This document shows, piece by piece, positions 8,503 to 18,900 of a stretch of DNA of 37,383 nt. Position numbers and translations under genes: made by a program. This DNA comes from Bacteroidales bacterium (GTDB lineage Bacteria; Bacteroidota; Bacteroidia; Bacteroidales; P3), in assembly GCA_009785505.1 (NCBI GenBank), contig WQWA01000019.1, forward strand, positions 1 through 37,383, in the 5' to 3' direction. Each line of letters begins with the position of its first letter. Within the stretch, counting starts at the first letter, position 1. Below the pieces are notes generated by a model. It did not search any database. It was not told the origin of the DNA and was given only the letters and a program-made list of their open reading frames with translations.

Positions 8503-11500
8503 TTACGGGGTTCTGTAATTGTAAATAATTTGTTCCAAAATCTGCCGGTTGCGGTCGAGGATTGTTGTCAAACGTCCGAAATCGTCGTACTCATAAAATG
8601 TTGTCATTCCCGAAGGATCGGTTATAGAGCTGATTCCAAAAGGAAGATGCCAGGTGTAGGAATGCACATGGGCATCCTCCATTGAGGGATGGCTGCGTAA
8701 ATTCGACAAGGTGCTGCGGATGAATGCCGCATCGGTGGAGTAAATCAATGGTGTGAGGCTGCCGCCCAAAGCATTGCTGACCTGCGTCCATGCAGCGTTT
8801 TCGATGCGGGCTATCGGTCTTGTTCGTCCGTAGCCCCAAATCAAACTGTGTGGAACACCGTTTCTGTCGGTAAATGACTGAAGGTTGCCACGAATATCAT
8901 AGCTTGTGTAGGTGCGGATCTGCCTATAGTTTAGAGAGTTTGAGGGATAAAAAGTTGGACCGAAAGGATTTGAAACAGGCGTGTTCAATTCCAAAGCAAA
9001 ATCGGCTTGCGGTAGAATAAGACCCGAAAACAAACCGTATGTTCGGACAGCTCCCGAAACAACTCTACCGTCAACTGATGTGCGGACTTCGATTGGCTGG
9101 CTGATCATATTCCTTCTTACCATTTCGCGGATAGGATGATCGCTGCCTACTACATTGTAAAAATCCGAAGGATAGAAGAACTCTGTCCGGATGGTTTGTC
9201 CTTCGCTGTTGGTTGTGGTTTGGGAGGATATCAGGCGTTGCGCGTTGTATGTATAGGATACATGGGTAATTAGCGGATTGAGTGCGTCTGTACCGAAATA
9301 GCGTGTTGTTTGTGAGATTGGACGGTAAATAGCTCTGGAAACAACCATTTCTTGATAATCTATTTCATAACCTCGAAGATTGCAGACGGGGATGAAAAAG
9401 AACAGCGGAAACCAACTCCGAGCTTGCCGGTTTGTTACATATACCTGATATCGTGTTTCTGTTTCGCGAACCAAAGCGCCATCGGAACGAAAGTTGCGAA
9501 CCCTAACCGGCCACCCACGACTAAAGCTACGGTCGCCTTGTATGAGCTCAGCATTGCTAATATTTGCAAAATACAAATTTATACCACCTGCTGCAATTCT
9601 GTCCATATGAGTGTCGCCGTGAATATCCGTGCCGAAATTGGTAAACCAGGTTCGGGTCGAACCAACAATATCTCCCAAATTATCATTCGGTCCCAAGGTT
9701 CTTTCTATTTCCAAAACTTCCGAATATCCGATATGGCTTCCTGAAGCTGCTTCTCCGACAGGAAGCAGCATATTCGAATTGAACACGAAAATCGGTCGTC
9801 CGGTCGAAAAGCCGAATTCTCTGAAGTAAAATGGTGTGCCTGCCAAAATACCGCTCGACAACCCGTCAGATTCTCTAGTGTAGATAAATTCTCTAACACT
9901 GTTATTTTGTTGATTGGGTCTATCCACAGAAACAATAGACCTAATGCGGACACCTCCCGCGAATTGATTTGTGCTGTACGAATGTAAACTTCCACGATCA
10001 TACACTACCCTTTTCGAATAAGTATGGCGCTCGTAGTTGAACTGTGTAAAACCGCCTGTAGGCCAGATAATGCGTTCCAATATCTCTGCCCGATAAATAC
10101 TCGGACTTGAGGTGGGAACTTTTCTGTGATGAAAATCGTTTCCGGTTCCGGTATAGGCAGGTGCAGTGCTAAAGTTATTCGCAAAACCCCAGTGATCGCT
10201 TCCTCTAGAGCACAAAGGAGGAAGGCGGCTTGAATTATATTGAAACACAAAAGGATTTTTAGACACACTCACAGCGCCGGAAGGCAACAAAGCCTGCTCT
10301 GTGACAGATCTCAACTTCAAGCGTTCGTCAGGATTTTCAATGTACGAAAATTCAAATCGTTTGATAGGTTGATCAAGGCTGAAAATCGTTATATCATCCA
10401 ACTTTTGCCAAACACCGTTGATTATACCGTTCATATGGTTGGAAGAAGAGTGGGTTGGTGCCGGAAAAGTACTTTGGAATACATGGCTATAACGCAAGCC
10501 TTGAGAAACACTGCGTGCAAACCGAAGCCTTCCGGTCGAAAACGTAATGCTGTCAAGATAGACCGGCGAAAAAACTTGACCACCAACAGTCCGTAAAACG
10601 ACAGTCATGCACTGAGTTATAACCTCACCAGGAAAACGACATTCAGGATCCCGCATCGCCCCCAGATATTCAATACGCTCGTAATGTGGATATAGGTTGG
10701 CGATAATATCGCCTCTGCTATAGTGTAAATTCACCTCAAATCCGTTCGGCGATGTTATTCTAGTAAGAAACCATGCAGATGTTACAGCTCTGGAAGCGTG
10801 TCTATTCTGACGGGGAACAGAAATCTCTGTAGCTGATACATTCGTTGGGCAATCTGCCGAACCTCCGCCAAACTCATACATCATACCATCAGGAGTAATT
10901 AAACGAAAACGGACAATATGGCTTCCCCACTCCTCTGTACTGGAAAGAGTTGCAGCTGTGTTTGGCAACGGAGATACATCTGTATCCCAATTAAATTTCA
11001 CTTTGATATCGTGTTCGGAATTTACAACAAATCTTGAGGAGTATATGTCGTAAAAAAACGATCCCGAATAACCCATAAAGTTAAAAGTAAATTCATCCGG
11101 TAAATGATCCAGTATTTGGATTTCCTCGTAAGTGATTTCACAAAACATGTTAATATACCTAGGGTCTAAAACATTGCCCCTAAAATACCGATATTCTGGC
11201 GGATGATCAGATGGATCGCCACCAAGTTCATTCCAAATCTGATGGTTAAACATAAAACCTCTTGGGTAAAAGAACGCCCCAACATTCGCAACTGTATTAT
11301 CTTCATCACGACCACCACCACGCATATTTCGGGTAATAACCCCGCCAACATCCAAAGTCCAGCCCAATCCAACCCACGAAGGCATGCTGTTAACACGTCG
11401 GTTAGCAATGTGGTAGCGCAACCCAATGGGCAAGACGATGTCGCCTTCCACAACCTCATGCAAAGGAATGTGAATATCCGGAACACCGGTAAATTTCGAT

Positions 11501-11652
11501 ACAGGAATATTTCCAAATATCCGAAATGCTTGAGCGTTTGGCGAAACAATAGGAGCCACGCCCCTTAAAAGAAATAGGTCACGTACGCCACCAACTTGAG
11601 AAAAACAAACTAATGGAAAAAAGAAGAAAAAAATCAGTAAGAGTTTTCTCAT
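8503..11652 (-). CDS. SpvB/Rhs-like large secreted protein
   Basis: A 1049-residue protein with a signal peptide (LLLIFFFFFPLVCFSQ). The N-terminal part resembles the SpvB/TcdB-like start of large Bacteroidota Rhs proteins: NIPVSKFTGVPDIHIPLHEV, then a conserved SWVGLGWTLDVGGVITRNMRG stretch. The C-terminal part holds YD repeats (SYDIRGNLQSF, YEYDDFGRLTTILDR). It lacks a toxin tip or sorting domain. It is the first gene of the operon and its partner Rhs protein is two genes on. Together they recall the TcB/TcC pair of toxin complexes, where an SpvB-type half and an Rhs half close around the toxin; this comparison is an inference. A TTG lies 6 bp upstream, but the ATG at 11650-11652 is preferred. 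Confidence 0.75.
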   Translation of the reverse strand: MRKLLLIFFFFFPLVCFSQVGGVRDLFLLRGVAPIVSPNAQAFRIFGNIPVSKFTGVPDIHIPLHEVVEGDIVLPIGLRYHIANRRVNSMPSWVGLGWTLDVGGVITRNMRGGGRDEDNTVANVGAFFYPRGFMFNHQIWNELGGDPSDHPPEYRYFRGNVLDPRYINMFCEITYEEIQILDHLPDEFTFNFMGYSGSFFYDIYSSRFVVNSEHDIKVKFNWDTDVSPLPNTAATLSSTEEWGSHIVRFRLITPDGMMYEFGGGSADCPTNVSATEISVPRQNRHASRAVTSAWFLTRITSPNGFEVNLHYSRGDIIANLYPHYERIEYLGAMRDPECRFPGEVITQCMTVVLRTVGGQVFSPVYLDSITFSTGRLRFARSVSQGLRYSHVFQSTFPAPTHSSSNHMNGIINGVWQKLDDITIFSLDQPIKRFEFSYIENPDERLKLRSVTEQALLPSGAVSVSKNPFVFQYNSSRLPPLCSRGSDHWGFANNFSTAPAYTGTGNDFHHRKVPTSSPSIYRAEILERIIWPTGGFTQFNYERHTYSKRVVYDRGSLHSYSTNQFAGGVRIRSIVSVDRPNQQNNSVREFIYTRESDGLSSGILAGTPFYFREFGFSTGRPIFVFNSNMLLPVGEAASGSHIGYSEVLEIERTLGPNDNLGDIVGSTRTWFTNFGTDIHGDTHMDRIAAGGINLYFANISNAELIQGDRSFSRGWPVRVRNFRSDGALVRETETRYQVYVTNRQARSWFPLFFFIPVCNLRGYEIDYQEMVVSRAIYRPISQTTRYFGTDALNPLITHVSYTYNAQRLISSQTTTNSEGQTIRTEFFYPSDFYNVVGSDHPIREMVRRNMISQPIEVRTSVDGRVVSGAVRTYGLFSGLILPQADFALELNTPVSNPFGPTFYPSNSLNYRQIRTYTSYDIRGNLQSFTDRNGVPHSLIWGYGRTRPIARIENAAWTQVSNALGGSLTPLIYSTDAAFIRSTLSNLRSHPSMEDAHVHSYTWHLPFGISSITDPSGMTTFYEYDDFGRLTTILDRNRQILEQIIYNYRTP

Positions 11653-11711
11653 ATGCAATTATTTTAGGCTAGGAAAGCTATAATTTGTTTTTTTAGATTG
11701 TTTTAAAGCAA

Positions 11712-11743
11712 CAAAATTACAAAAAAAAGATGAAATAATCAAA
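11712..11743 (-). promoter_or_regulatory. Promoter of the Rhs operon
   Basis: Minus-strand -33 TTTG (11740-11743), 20-bp spacer, -7 TAATTTTG (11712-11719). The start would be near 11707, leaving about 55 nt of leader before the ATG of the SpvB/Rhs-like gene. It lies back to back with the helicase promoter, so the two divergent units share one short control region. No internal promoter was noticed in the operon. Confidence 0.7.
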
Positions 11744-11764
11744 TTTTCAGATAAAAATTTTTCG

Positions 11765-11772
11765 TATCTTTG
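11765..11772 (+). promoter_or_regulatory. -7 element of the helicase gene
   Basis: TATCTTTG on the plus strand; no clear TTTG is present 20 bp upstream (the nearest is a T-rich stretch). The start would be near 11777. This element decides the start codon: the TTG at 11770 that opens the longest frame lies inside the promoter, so translation must begin further down, at GTG 11794. Confidence 0.55.
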
Positions 11773-11793
11773 CACTATTCAAACCTAAAAAAC

Positions 11794-14475
11794 GTGCAGC
11801 ACGTTCAAGTCTATAAAGCTTCTGCCGGCTCGGGAAAAACTTTCCGTTTGGCGCTGGAATATCTGAAACTTCTGCTTTCAAAACCCAATGCTCATCGAAA
11901 TATTTTGGCGGTTTCGTTTACCAACAAAGCCACCGGAGAGATGAAGCAACGCATCTTGGGCGAACTTTACGGCATGGCACACAATTGTGAAACATCCAAT
12001 ATCTATCTGCAAATTTTGTCGGAAGAAACAGGGCTCTCGGAAGACGTCATTCGTGAAAAATCCGGCAAAGCCTTGAACGAAATTATACATGATTACGGTT
12101 TTTTCAATGTTGAAACCATTGATAGTTTTTATCAGCGTGTGCTCAGAAATATGGCGAAAGAATTGGGTTTGGGAGCCTATTTCAATATCGAATTGGATAA
12201 TCAAAAAGCCTTGAAAGAAGCCGTACGTTCGTTGATTCAAAACCTATCAAACGACACAGAGTCGCTGCAATGGATTTGTAAAATCATTGAGGACGATGCG
12301 GCAAATGAAAAATACAGCAAATCTATCGAAAAAGATTTGATTGCAACCGGAAAGCAAATTTTTGAGGAGGTTTTTAAGCGTCATCAAACGGAAATTGAAG
12401 CATTTTTTCAGGATAAAAAACAGGTTGATGAATATGTAAGAGCCCTTTATTCTCGCAGGAATTCTGCAATTGCAAAACGACCGTCATTCCGAGCGAAACC
12501 GAGGAATCCCCTTGAAGTAGGGGGATGTCTCGACTTCGCTCGACATGACGATGAAAATGAAATCGAAATTAATTCTTGCGATTTAGTGTTGAAACATCTG
12601 CGGAATATGGGTTTGTTAAGCGATATTTCTCGGCATTTGGCGATGTTGAATCACGAACAAAACAGATTTTTGCTGGCAGATACGTCTGCCCTACTCGGCA
12701 AACTTATTGGAGAAAGCGATGCTTCATTTTTATATGAAAAAATCGGTGCGAATCTGCACCATATTTTGATTGACGAATTTCAAGATACATCAGACTTGCA
12801 ATGGAAAAATTTCAAACCTCTATTTTTGGAGAATATTTCGAAAGGCTATTCAAATCTAATTGTTGGCGATGTTAAACAAGCGATTTATCGTTGGCGGAAC
12901 AGCAATTGGGAAACGCTGAATTCTATTGAAAACGAATTTTACGAAGGTGTGGTAGATATGAAAACATTGAACACCAATTATCGCACGGATAGCCGGATTG
13001 TAAATTTTAATAATTCGATTTTTCAAAAGGCGATAGCATCTTTGAAACAGCGGTTTGAGGTGGAAATTGGCACAAACACGCTGGCGCGGACTTGTAGTCC
13101 GTGCCAAAGCTCCGGTACGGACGTGGACGTCCGCACCAGCGACTTAATCGAAACTTTAAGCAAAGCTTACGCCGATGTTGTTCAAACGCCAAATCGCACA
13201 GAAGCAAAGGGATTTGTGGAAGTTCGATTTGTAGAAAAAGACGGTCGAAAATCTCAACAGACACAAGCCGTTGTTGATACGATGTTGAGATTGCAAGATG
13301 CAAAAATCAAGCCGGAAGATATTATGATTTTGGTACGGAGTAAAAGCGGTATTACAAAAATTTCCGAAGCATTTGAAACATATCTTTCCGGAAATCCGGA
13401 TGTAGATGAGGAAACAAGAAATTATTTCAAATTGGTGTCGGACGAAGCGTTTCGCTTGTCGTCATCATCGGCGGTTTGCTTGATTATAGACGCGCTGCGT
13501 GCGTTATCAGAAAACAAGAATTCGATTGCTTTTGCTCAGCTAGCCTACACGTATCAAGAACAAGCACAATCGAATTTCAAAGAAAATATTACCAATTTTT
13601 TCATGTCTTACAGGCTGGCGCGGACGTCCACGTCCGTGACGAATAATAAGATTCTGCCTTTTGAAGATTATCTGCCCAAACAATTTTGCGAAGATTATAC
13701 CACACTTCAAAACCTTCCGCTATACGAATTAGCCGAAAAAGTCATTGCAATTTTCAATTTATTTGAGCAAAATAATCAGCATGCCTTTTTGTATGATTTT
13801 CTGGATTCTTTAAGTACATTTGTTGCTCAAAACGGCAGTAATATCGAGGAATTTCTCGAATATTGGACAGATGAGTTGCAAAACAAGACCATTACGGTTA
13901 ATGCGCAAGTTTCGGGTGTTCGGATTTTGACGATTCATAAGTCGAAAGGTTTGGAATTTCATACGGTTGTTGTGCCATTTTGTGAATGGAATATGGATGA
14001 AATTTCGGCTGAGCAGTTGGTTTGGCATGAATCATTAGGCACGGACGAGGACGTCCGCGCCAGCGTATTTGAACAGATGCCGTTAATTCCATTAAATTAC
14101 GGAAAGAAACTCAAAAATTCACACTTTTTCACTGATTTTCAGAACGAAACCCTGAAGCTTTGGGTAGATAATTTAAATTTGCTGTATGTGGCATTGACTC
14201 GTCCGAAACATAATTTACTTGTTTTGGCAGACGCATTACCCAAAAAATCCGAAATACTTCGTGTATCGAATTTATTGCATAACTCCGTAAATCCGTTAAT
14301 TGACGGGATTTTTCAAGAGGGCGAGTTGGTTCCATCTATGGAAGAACATGAAGAGGTCTCCGACGGAAACCTCTTCAAAATTCCATTGAAAACGATCCAA
14401 GTTCCGTTTTCAATTGCAGAAAAACAACCCACATTTTATCTCTCGCAAGAAGCGAGAGAATGGTATACTACATAA
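11794..14475 (+). CDS. UvrD/AddA-type helicase, C-terminally short
   Basis: An 893-residue superfamily 1 helicase. Walker A (KASAGSGKT) is at residues 8-16, Walker B LIDEFQDTSDLQW, motif IV RWRNSNWETL, motif V ILTIHKSKGLEFHTVVVPF and motif VI LYVALTRPKHNLLV. The GTG at 11794 is preferred as the start because the longer frame opens inside the promoter. Related Bacteroidota proteins, as I recall them, are about 1050-1100 residues and end in a RecB-like nuclease domain with a VVDYK-type motif. This one stops about 110 residues after motif VI, so that domain appears lost. The gene also carries in-frame palindromic repeats at four places. Its last 8 bp overlap the convergent CoA-transferase gene. 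It may still unwind DNA; its role in end resection is uncertain. Confidence 0.85.
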   Translation: MQHVQVYKASAGSGKTFRLALEYLKLLLSKPNAHRNILAVSFTNKATGEMKQRILGELYGMAHNCETSNIYLQILSEETGLSEDVIREKSGKALNEIIHDYGFFNVETIDSFYQRVLRNMAKELGLGAYFNIELDNQKALKEAVRSLIQNLSNDTESLQWICKIIEDDAANEKYSKSIEKDLIATGKQIFEEVFKRHQTEIEAFFQDKKQVDEYVRALYSRRNSAIAKRPSFRAKPRNPLEVGGCLDFARHDDENEIEINSCDLVLKHLRNMGLLSDISRHLAMLNHEQNRFLLADTSALLGKLIGESDASFLYEKIGANLHHILIDEFQDTSDLQWKNFKPLFLENISKGYSNLIVGDVKQAIYRWRNSNWETLNSIENEFYEGVVDMKTLNTNYRTDSRIVNFNNSIFQKAIASLKQRFEVEIGTNTLARTCSPCQSSGTDVDVRTSDLIETLSKAYADVVQTPNRTEAKGFVEVRFVEKDGRKSQQTQAVVDTMLRLQDAKIKPEDIMILVRSKSGITKISEAFETYLSGNPDVDEETRNYFKLVSDEAFRLSSSSAVCLIIDALRALSENKNSIAFAQLAYTYQEQAQSNFKENITNFFMSYRLARTSTSVTNNKILPFEDYLPKQFCEDYTTLQNLPLYELAEKVIAIFNLFEQNNQHAFLYDFLDSLSTFVAQNGSNIEEFLEYWTDELQNKTITVNAQVSGVRILTIHKSKGLEFHTVVVPFCEWNMDEISAEQLVWHESLGTDEDVRASVFEQMPLIPLNYGKKLKNSHFFTDFQNETLKLWVDNLNLLYVALTRPKHNLLVLADALPKKSEILRVSNLLHNSVNPLIDGIFQEGELVPSMEEHEEVSDGNLFKIPLKTIQVPFSIAEKQPTFYLSQEAREWYTT
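12482..12550. repeat. In-frame palindromic element, type 1
   Basis: An imperfect inverted repeat of 69 bp: arms at 12482-12511 and 12521-12550, about 22 of 30 positions paired, starting CGTCATTCCGAGCGAAACCG and ending CGCTCGACATGACG. It resembles dispersed REP/MITE-like sequences usually found between genes. Here it is exactly 23 codons and adds PSFRAKPRNPLEVGGCLDFA and a few more residues without breaking the helicase frame. Confidence 0.7.
13080..13140. repeat. In-frame palindromic element, type 2 (two facing units)
   Basis: Left arm 13080-13105 (GCTGGCGCGGACTTG...) and right arm 13114-13140 (...ACGTCCGCACCAGC) are inverse copies with several mismatches. It encodes LARTCSPCQSSGTDVDVRTS inside the helicase, between segments that look like normal family sequence. 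Confidence 0.7.
13614..13640. repeat. In-frame palindromic unit, type 2
   Basis: One unit beginning GCTGGCGCGGACGTCC; the centre CGGACGT-CC-ACGTCCG (13621-13636) is a perfect inverted repeat. It encodes LARTSTSVT, echoing LARTCS of the element at 13080. Confidence 0.65.
14038..14065. repeat. In-frame palindromic unit, type 2, reverse orientation
   Basis: GGCACGGACGAGGACGTCCG followed by CGCCAGCG, the inverse of the unit at 13614. It encodes LGTDEDVRAS, echoing GTDVDVRTS from 13080-13140. Confidence 0.6.
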
Positions 14476-15958
14476 ATTTCGACCAATCTACATTACGCAT
14501 ATCCTTAGTATCGCTGAAAGCGTTGTGGAATGCGAAGCATGCACGAAGGTTGTGCGGAGTGTGTCCGCTGCCTAGCTTGAGATAATCCCGCAGTAGTTGT
14601 TTGTATTCGGGATGTACGCAATTTTCGATGATCGTGTGGGCACGCTGTATGGGTGACTTCCCACGCAAGTCGGCAACACCCTGTTCGGTAATTAATATAC
14701 TCACCGAATGTTCATTGTGGTCCAAATGCGACACCATCGGCACAATTGCACTGATACTCGTGCCTTTTGCCACCGAAGGTGTTACGAAAATAGACAGGTA
14801 TGCATTTCGCGTGAAGTCGCCCGAACCGCCTATACCGTTCATCATTTTTGTTCCTAACACGTGCGTGGAATTGACATTACCAAAAATGTCCGCTTCAAGC
14901 GCTGTGTTAGTTGCGATTAGCCCAAGTCTGCGAATTATTTCAGGATGGTTCGACAATTCTTGCGAACGCAGCAACAGTTTGGGTTTAAAGAAGTCCAAAT
15001 TACCGTAAAGATCATCCATCACAGGATTACTCACCGTAAAAGAGCATCCGCTGGCAAAACTTACACGATCCGATTTCATCAATGCAATTACCGCATCTTG
15101 AATAACTTCGGTGTAAACCTCAAACATCGGAATAGACTTATGTTCGCCCATAGCGGCCAACACGGCATTTGCAATGTTGCCAACACCCGACTGCACCGGA
15201 AGAAATTCTTTTGGGATATGTCCGGCTTTCAGTTCACTAACCAAGAAATTAGCCACATTGTCGCCTATTTTTGCTGTAATTTCGTCAACAGGAGCGAAAC
15301 CGCCAGTTTCATCGGGCAGATCGGTTTCCACAATTGCAACAATTTTAGCAGGATCCACTTTGATATAAGGTAATCCGGCACGATCGGAAGGTTTGTAAAC
15401 CGGTATCGCTTCGCGTTGAGGCTGATCTTTCGGAATGTAAAAATCATGAACGCCGCGAAGAGCCTTGGGATGTCTCCGGTTAACTTCCACAATGATCTTG
15501 TCTGCCAATCTACAAATGGTCGGTGTGATACCAACACTGGACGTAAGCACAATTTCGCCACTATCCGTAACATCAGATGCTTCTATAATGGCTGTGTTTA
15601 TCTTACCCAAAAAACCGTGACGCAGCATGGGTGTCAAATGTGAAAGATGCATATCGAAATATGGCACCTCTTGTGCATTGATTGCATTACGTAGATCGAG
15701 GTTCGATTGATAAGGCGTACGGAATTTGATAGCGTGAGCACGCGCAAGTTCGCCATCAATACTGTCGCCTGTAGATGCACCGGTAAACATCCCAATTTTA
15801 AATGGTCTTCCGGCTGTGTGTTCGGCTTTGGCTCGTTCTGCCAATGCTGCAGGAACGGCTTTGGGGCAACCTGCTGCTGTAAAACCGCTAAATCCGACGT
15901 TATCGTCGTTGTTGATCAAAACTGCAGCTTCTTCGGCTGTTACAATTTTCTGCGTCAT
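14468..15958 (-). CDS. Acetyl-CoA hydrolase / succinate:acetate CoA-transferase family
   Basis: A 496-residue member of the family I CoA-transferases that includes succinyl-CoA:acetate CoA-transferase and acetyl-CoA hydrolase. The active-site glutamate should be Glu284 in FEVYTEVIQD, by comparison with the YTEV motif of the AarC type. VQSGVGNIANAVL and GIGGSGDFTRNAYLS are further family motifs. It moves CoA between acetate and succinate or propionate-type acids and would serve fermentation or acetate handling in the cytoplasm; the exact substrate cannot be fixed by eye. The gene lies 39 bp after the tricorn gene with no clear promoter between, so it may be co-transcribed. Its 3' end overlaps the helicase gene by 8 bp on the other strand. 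Confidence 0.85.
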   Translation of the reverse strand: MTQKIVTAEEAAVLINNDDNVGFSGFTAAGCPKAVPAALAERAKAEHTAGRPFKIGMFTGASTGDSIDGELARAHAIKFRTPYQSNLDLRNAINAQEVPYFDMHLSHLTPMLRHGFLGKINTAIIEASDVTDSGEIVLTSSVGITPTICRLADKIIVEVNRRHPKALRGVHDFYIPKDQPQREAIPVYKPSDRAGLPYIKVDPAKIVAIVETDLPDETGGFAPVDEITAKIGDNVANFLVSELKAGHIPKEFLPVQSGVGNIANAVLAAMGEHKSIPMFEVYTEVIQDAVIALMKSDRVSFASGCSFTVSNPVMDDLYGNLDFFKPKLLLRSQELSNHPEIIRRLGLIATNTALEADIFGNVNSTHVLGTKMMNGIGGSGDFTRNAYLSIFVTPSVAKGTSISAIVPMVSHLDHNEHSVSILITEQGVADLRGKSPIQRAHTIIENCVHPEYKQLLRDYLKLGSGHTPHNLRACFAFHNAFSDTKDMRNVDWSKFM

Positions 15959-15997
15959 TTATCTGTTTTTTTTGTTTAGCTATTTTTGTAGTTGAGT

Positions 15998-18900
15998 TTA
16001 TCTTTGGCGATTATTGTAATCAAAATCTCTCCATGGGTCAACAAAGTTATCGACTTCTTGCAAAAGAACTCTTACAGCTTCTTCGACTTGTTGATCGCGG
16101 TTCTGCCAAAGAATGCCGGGTTCGTTTCTAACTTGATAATCCGGATATAATTGCAAATTTTCCAAGAAATTACCGTGTCTGTCGATAAATCCGGCGATTG
16201 GAATTCCATAGCGCAATCCCTGTGGATAAGAAAAGTTGGTCCACCAAACAGTTGTCATTGTACCGGGCACAGGCATGCCAACAAGTTTTCCGATACCCAT
16301 TTCTCTGTAAACCCAAGGCGTTCCGTGTGCATTTGAGTAACTCGCTTCATTTTGAAGCATTACCGAAGGTCTAAGCCAGCGTCTGGTCGGCTGGTTATTG
16401 ATTTTCTGTCCGCGTGGAACTTGCTCTAAGTATTTCGTACCACTCATCAAAACTTCGAGGCACTCGTGCATACGTCCGCCTCCGTTGAAACGCACGTCAA
16501 TAATAATGCCTTCTTTTCCATAATTGAGTCCGAACATTTCAGACCAAACTGTACGATAAGCATCATCGTTCATACCTTGAACATGTACAAAGCCAAGTCT
16601 ACCATTCGACAATTGCGCCACACGGTCGCGTTGGTTTCGTACCCAACGTTGGTAAAGCATACCATTTTCTGCTGCAGGGTTTGTATTTGCTCCGGCGGCA
16701 ATCGGACGGATTCTTTCGGTATATTCATTTCTTCCATCTCTGAACGTAAATGTAACTTCTCTTCCAATTGTTCCGTTCAGAAGTGCAAAAAAGTCTGTGT
16801 TTTCTGTAATTTCTACGCCATTAATTCTTGTTAGATAATGTCCTGCTCTAACTCTGCTTCTTGCATTGTCGAACGGACCGTTTGCAAGTACTTCTTCAAC
16901 TCTAAGACCCCTTTCGCGTGTTATTAGATCGAACAACAATCCAACTCGTCCTGTTTGTACTTGGTTTCCGGCAGGTGGATTGAAGGTACTACCTGTATGT
17001 GATGCATTGAGTTCTCCTAGAAATTCACTCAAAAGTTGTGCAAAATCCCAATAATTATTGATGTGAGGCAAGAATTGAGCGTAATGTTTCATCATTGCAT
17101 CCCAATCAACGCCATGCAAATCTTCGCGATAAAACATAGCATCAACTGTTCTCCAAACGTGCTTAAAGATCTCTTCACGGCGATCAAACGGGTCTGTATC
17201 AACTTGTGCTCTGAATGTAACATTTGTACGATTTTGTGTATTTCTCACATCTAAAGTGAAGATATTTCCTCCTGCAGAAACCAATAGGCGTTCGCCTCTT
17301 GGACAAATTTGAAGGCTGGCACCACCTCCTTGCAGATTCAATCTTTGTACTAATCGCGTTTCATTGTTTGTAAAATCACGCATCCAAAGGTCGAACCCTC
17401 TTTCAACGCGTGCAAAATAGAACAATCTTTCTCCATCCGGAGTTATCGCAAATCCGCCCAAATCGGTAGAATGGATCGTTAAGCGTTCGATACGATTTTC
17501 GATATTTCTTAATTGAATATCGGGCATAACAGTATCTGGTCTTCTCGCACTTCCGGTAGCAAGACGGTGGCGTTCGTTATACAAAGCAACGTCTTCTCTG
17601 CTCATTCTAAATCTGTCGAGGGCTTCTTGTGTCAGAAAAACTCCAAACACGTCTCTTTGCGAACCCCACGATGCATGCGAACGCATTCCGAAGCGGTCGC
17701 TTGAAAATAAAATCACATTACCGTGCATCGCAAATCTAGGAGCACTTTGCATATATCCGCTATTCGTAAGATTGATGATTGGCCCACCTTGCGCCGAAAC
17801 CAAACCAATATCGAGGAAAGGATGGCGAGGAACGGTTCCCATAAACGTTAGCACAATCCATTCGCTATTAGGCGACCAGGAAAAGGTTTGGCTGCCATCG
17901 CTCGCCGAAAAATTCTGACTTCCATCTGTAACCTGACGAATTCGTCTTGTTTGCAGATCAATAACATGTATTTGTGTGCGATTTCTCAAAAATGCAACCT
18001 CTCTTCCGTTTGGAGCAAATGCCGGTTGAAAATCCACAAAGTTATCATCATTAACGAGATGTTCTACAACAATATTGTTGGAACTGAAAAAATATGGTTC
18101 GTTTTCTGCCGCATTTCGCGCAATTTTTATAGTCCAATTTCCTTGTTGTTCACTTGCAAACACGAGGCTTCTTCCGTCCGGAGCCCAACTCACCCAGCGT
18201 TCTGTTCCCGGTGTATTTGTGATGCGTACCGTAGTTTCAAATTCTACGGAAGTAACGTAAACATCACCACGGACAACTAATGCAACCTCTCTTCCATTCG
18301 GAGAAAAAACTGCTTCTGTTGCACCTGTTGTTACGAATTGAGTTCTAACCGTTTCGCTGTCGCGGAAAACATCAATTTGAATTTGTCTTGGTTGTCCGTT
18401 TGGAGGCAGAACATGAACAAAGCCATTGAACGTATAGCAAAGTGTTCCGTTGTTGCTTATCGAAACAAAACGAACAGGATGATTCTCATGATTCGTTACT
18501 TGAACTGCGGCAGATGGGTTGTTAATCGGAGCTCTCCAAATGTTGAAACTTCCCGCACGTTCGCTCATAAAATAAACTGTTTGCCCGTCTTGGCTTAAAA
18601 CAGGATTTCTATTATCGAAAGGATAATCGGTAAGTTGAGTAAATTCTCTTGTCGTGAAATTGTACTTCCAAAGATCGCGGGAAACTGCTGATGTTTGGTG
18701 TTTTCGCCATTCATTTTCACCTCCAACAATATGCTCATATACCAAGAAATTTCCATCGTTGCTGATGTCCACTCTGTTCATTGCGTTTGGCAAGACCATG
18801 AACGGACGTCCGCCTTCGACAGAAACTCTGAATAATTGTACTGCCCAGCCAGCCGGGAAATGTGTGAAAGAAGCCGGGTGCTGAATGTTAGCAGTGAAGT

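Noticed and set aside
11770..11793. Longer helicase start at TTG 11770
   Set aside because: The TTG is part of the -7 promoter element TATCTTTG, so it would not be in the mRNA; GTG 11794 gives the family-like start just before VYKASAGSGKT.
16004..16011. Plus-strand TATCTTTG as a promoter
   Set aside because: It lies in the last codons of the minus-strand tricorn gene, has no suitable gene downstream on the plus strand, and is probably chance.
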